The notes under the pieces are model-generated. The model was given only the letters and a program-made list of their open reading frames with translations, was not told the origin of the DNA and did not search any database. A DNA stretch of 22,777 nucleotides from JBFWQM01 sp050249455 (GTDB lineage Bacteria > Pseudomonadota > Alphaproteobacteria > MPNO01 > VGEU01), in assembly GCA_050249455.1 (NCBI GenBank), contig JBFWQM010000068.1, positions 1 to 22,777 on the forward strand, written 5' to 3'. Positions 22,654 through 22,777 of the stretch are shown one piece after another (within the stretch, counting starts at the first letter, position 1; each line of letters opens with the position of its first letter). A program made the translations under genes and the position numbers.

Positions 22654-22777
22654 ATGTTCGTCGTCGCCTACCCGATGATCGATCCCGTCGCGGTCGAGCT
22701 GGGCCCGTTCGCGATCCGCTGGTACGCGCTGTCCTACATCCTGGGCATCGTGCTGGGCTGGCAGTACATGCTGTACC
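22654..22777 (+). CDS. lgt: Prolipoprotein diacylglyceryl transferase, N-terminal part (3' end cut by window)
   Basis: The first 41 codons of Lgt, the inner-membrane enzyme that moves diacylglycerol from phosphatidylglycerol to the lipobox Cys of prolipoproteins. The open frame starts at the ATG at 22654, reading MFVVAYPMIDPVAVELGP, then FAIRWYALSYILGIVLGWQY, and continues past the window end. The pattern of a short loop with IDPV, GPFAIRWYAL and the first membrane helix is highly characteristic. The 8-base gap from hldD indicates co-transcription. A start at 22675 (second ATG) is possible, but the family usually has the longer N-terminus. Confidence 0.92.
   Translation, partial: MFVVAYPMIDPVAVELGPFAIRWYALSYILGIVLGWQYMLY

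Overview
The window reads as chromosomal DNA from a free-living, high-GC alphaproteobacterium. Supporting signs are two sigma-32 (RpoH) genes, a HisZ-PurA gene pair, a serC-serA operon, an alphaproteobacterial-type phasin, HemP, UbiK, LPS-heptose synthesis (HldD) and dense G/C-ending codons on both strands. The order cannot be fixed from sequence alone; a Rhodospirillales-like member is my best guess. I see no rRNA, tRNA, CRISPR array, insertion sequence or prophage.

Layout. (1) 1-330 is the 3' end of a first rpoH. Converging on it is a two-gene unit (338-2882, minus strand) encoding a tail-anchored, kinase-fold protein that lacks key catalytic residues, and a small membrane protein. (2) 3114-5588 is hisZ-purA, followed upstream by the 58-residue hemP with an iron-box-like dyad in its promoter. 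(3) 6055-8601 holds a MATE exporter overlapping a MaoC-type hydratase, transcribed divergently from a MarR regulator, with a twin palindromic operator between them. (4) 8492-10225 is a soluble class III nucleotide cyclase with a TolB-like segment and TPR repeats. (5) 10305-13078 is the serine operon serC-serA, with a promoter and a compact two-hairpin leader that can hide the serC ribosome-binding site. (6) 13234-15230 is an OmpR/EnvZ-type two-component pair. (7) 15278-16923 holds a divergent exported protein and a PiuC-type 2-oxoglutarate dioxygenase, which share an intergenic iron-box-like element closely matching the one at hemP. (8) 17131-18320 is a phasin whose promoter is bracketed by two PhaR-like palindromes, then a TetR-family regulator. 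(9) 18436-22777 holds a second, complete rpoH, a Rid-family protein without the catalytic arginine, proC, a YbjN-domain protein, ubiK, hldD and the start of lgt.

Most of the genes are housekeeping or stress-response functions: heat shock, serine, proline, histidine and purine synthesis, envelope biogenesis and carbon storage. The less ordinary material is regulatory: the two matching iron-type boxes that may form a small iron-starvation regulon (HemP, PiuC, exported protein), the bracketed phasin promoter, the MarR twin operator and the serC leader. The likely pseudokinase with its membrane partner is the least characterised protein system here.
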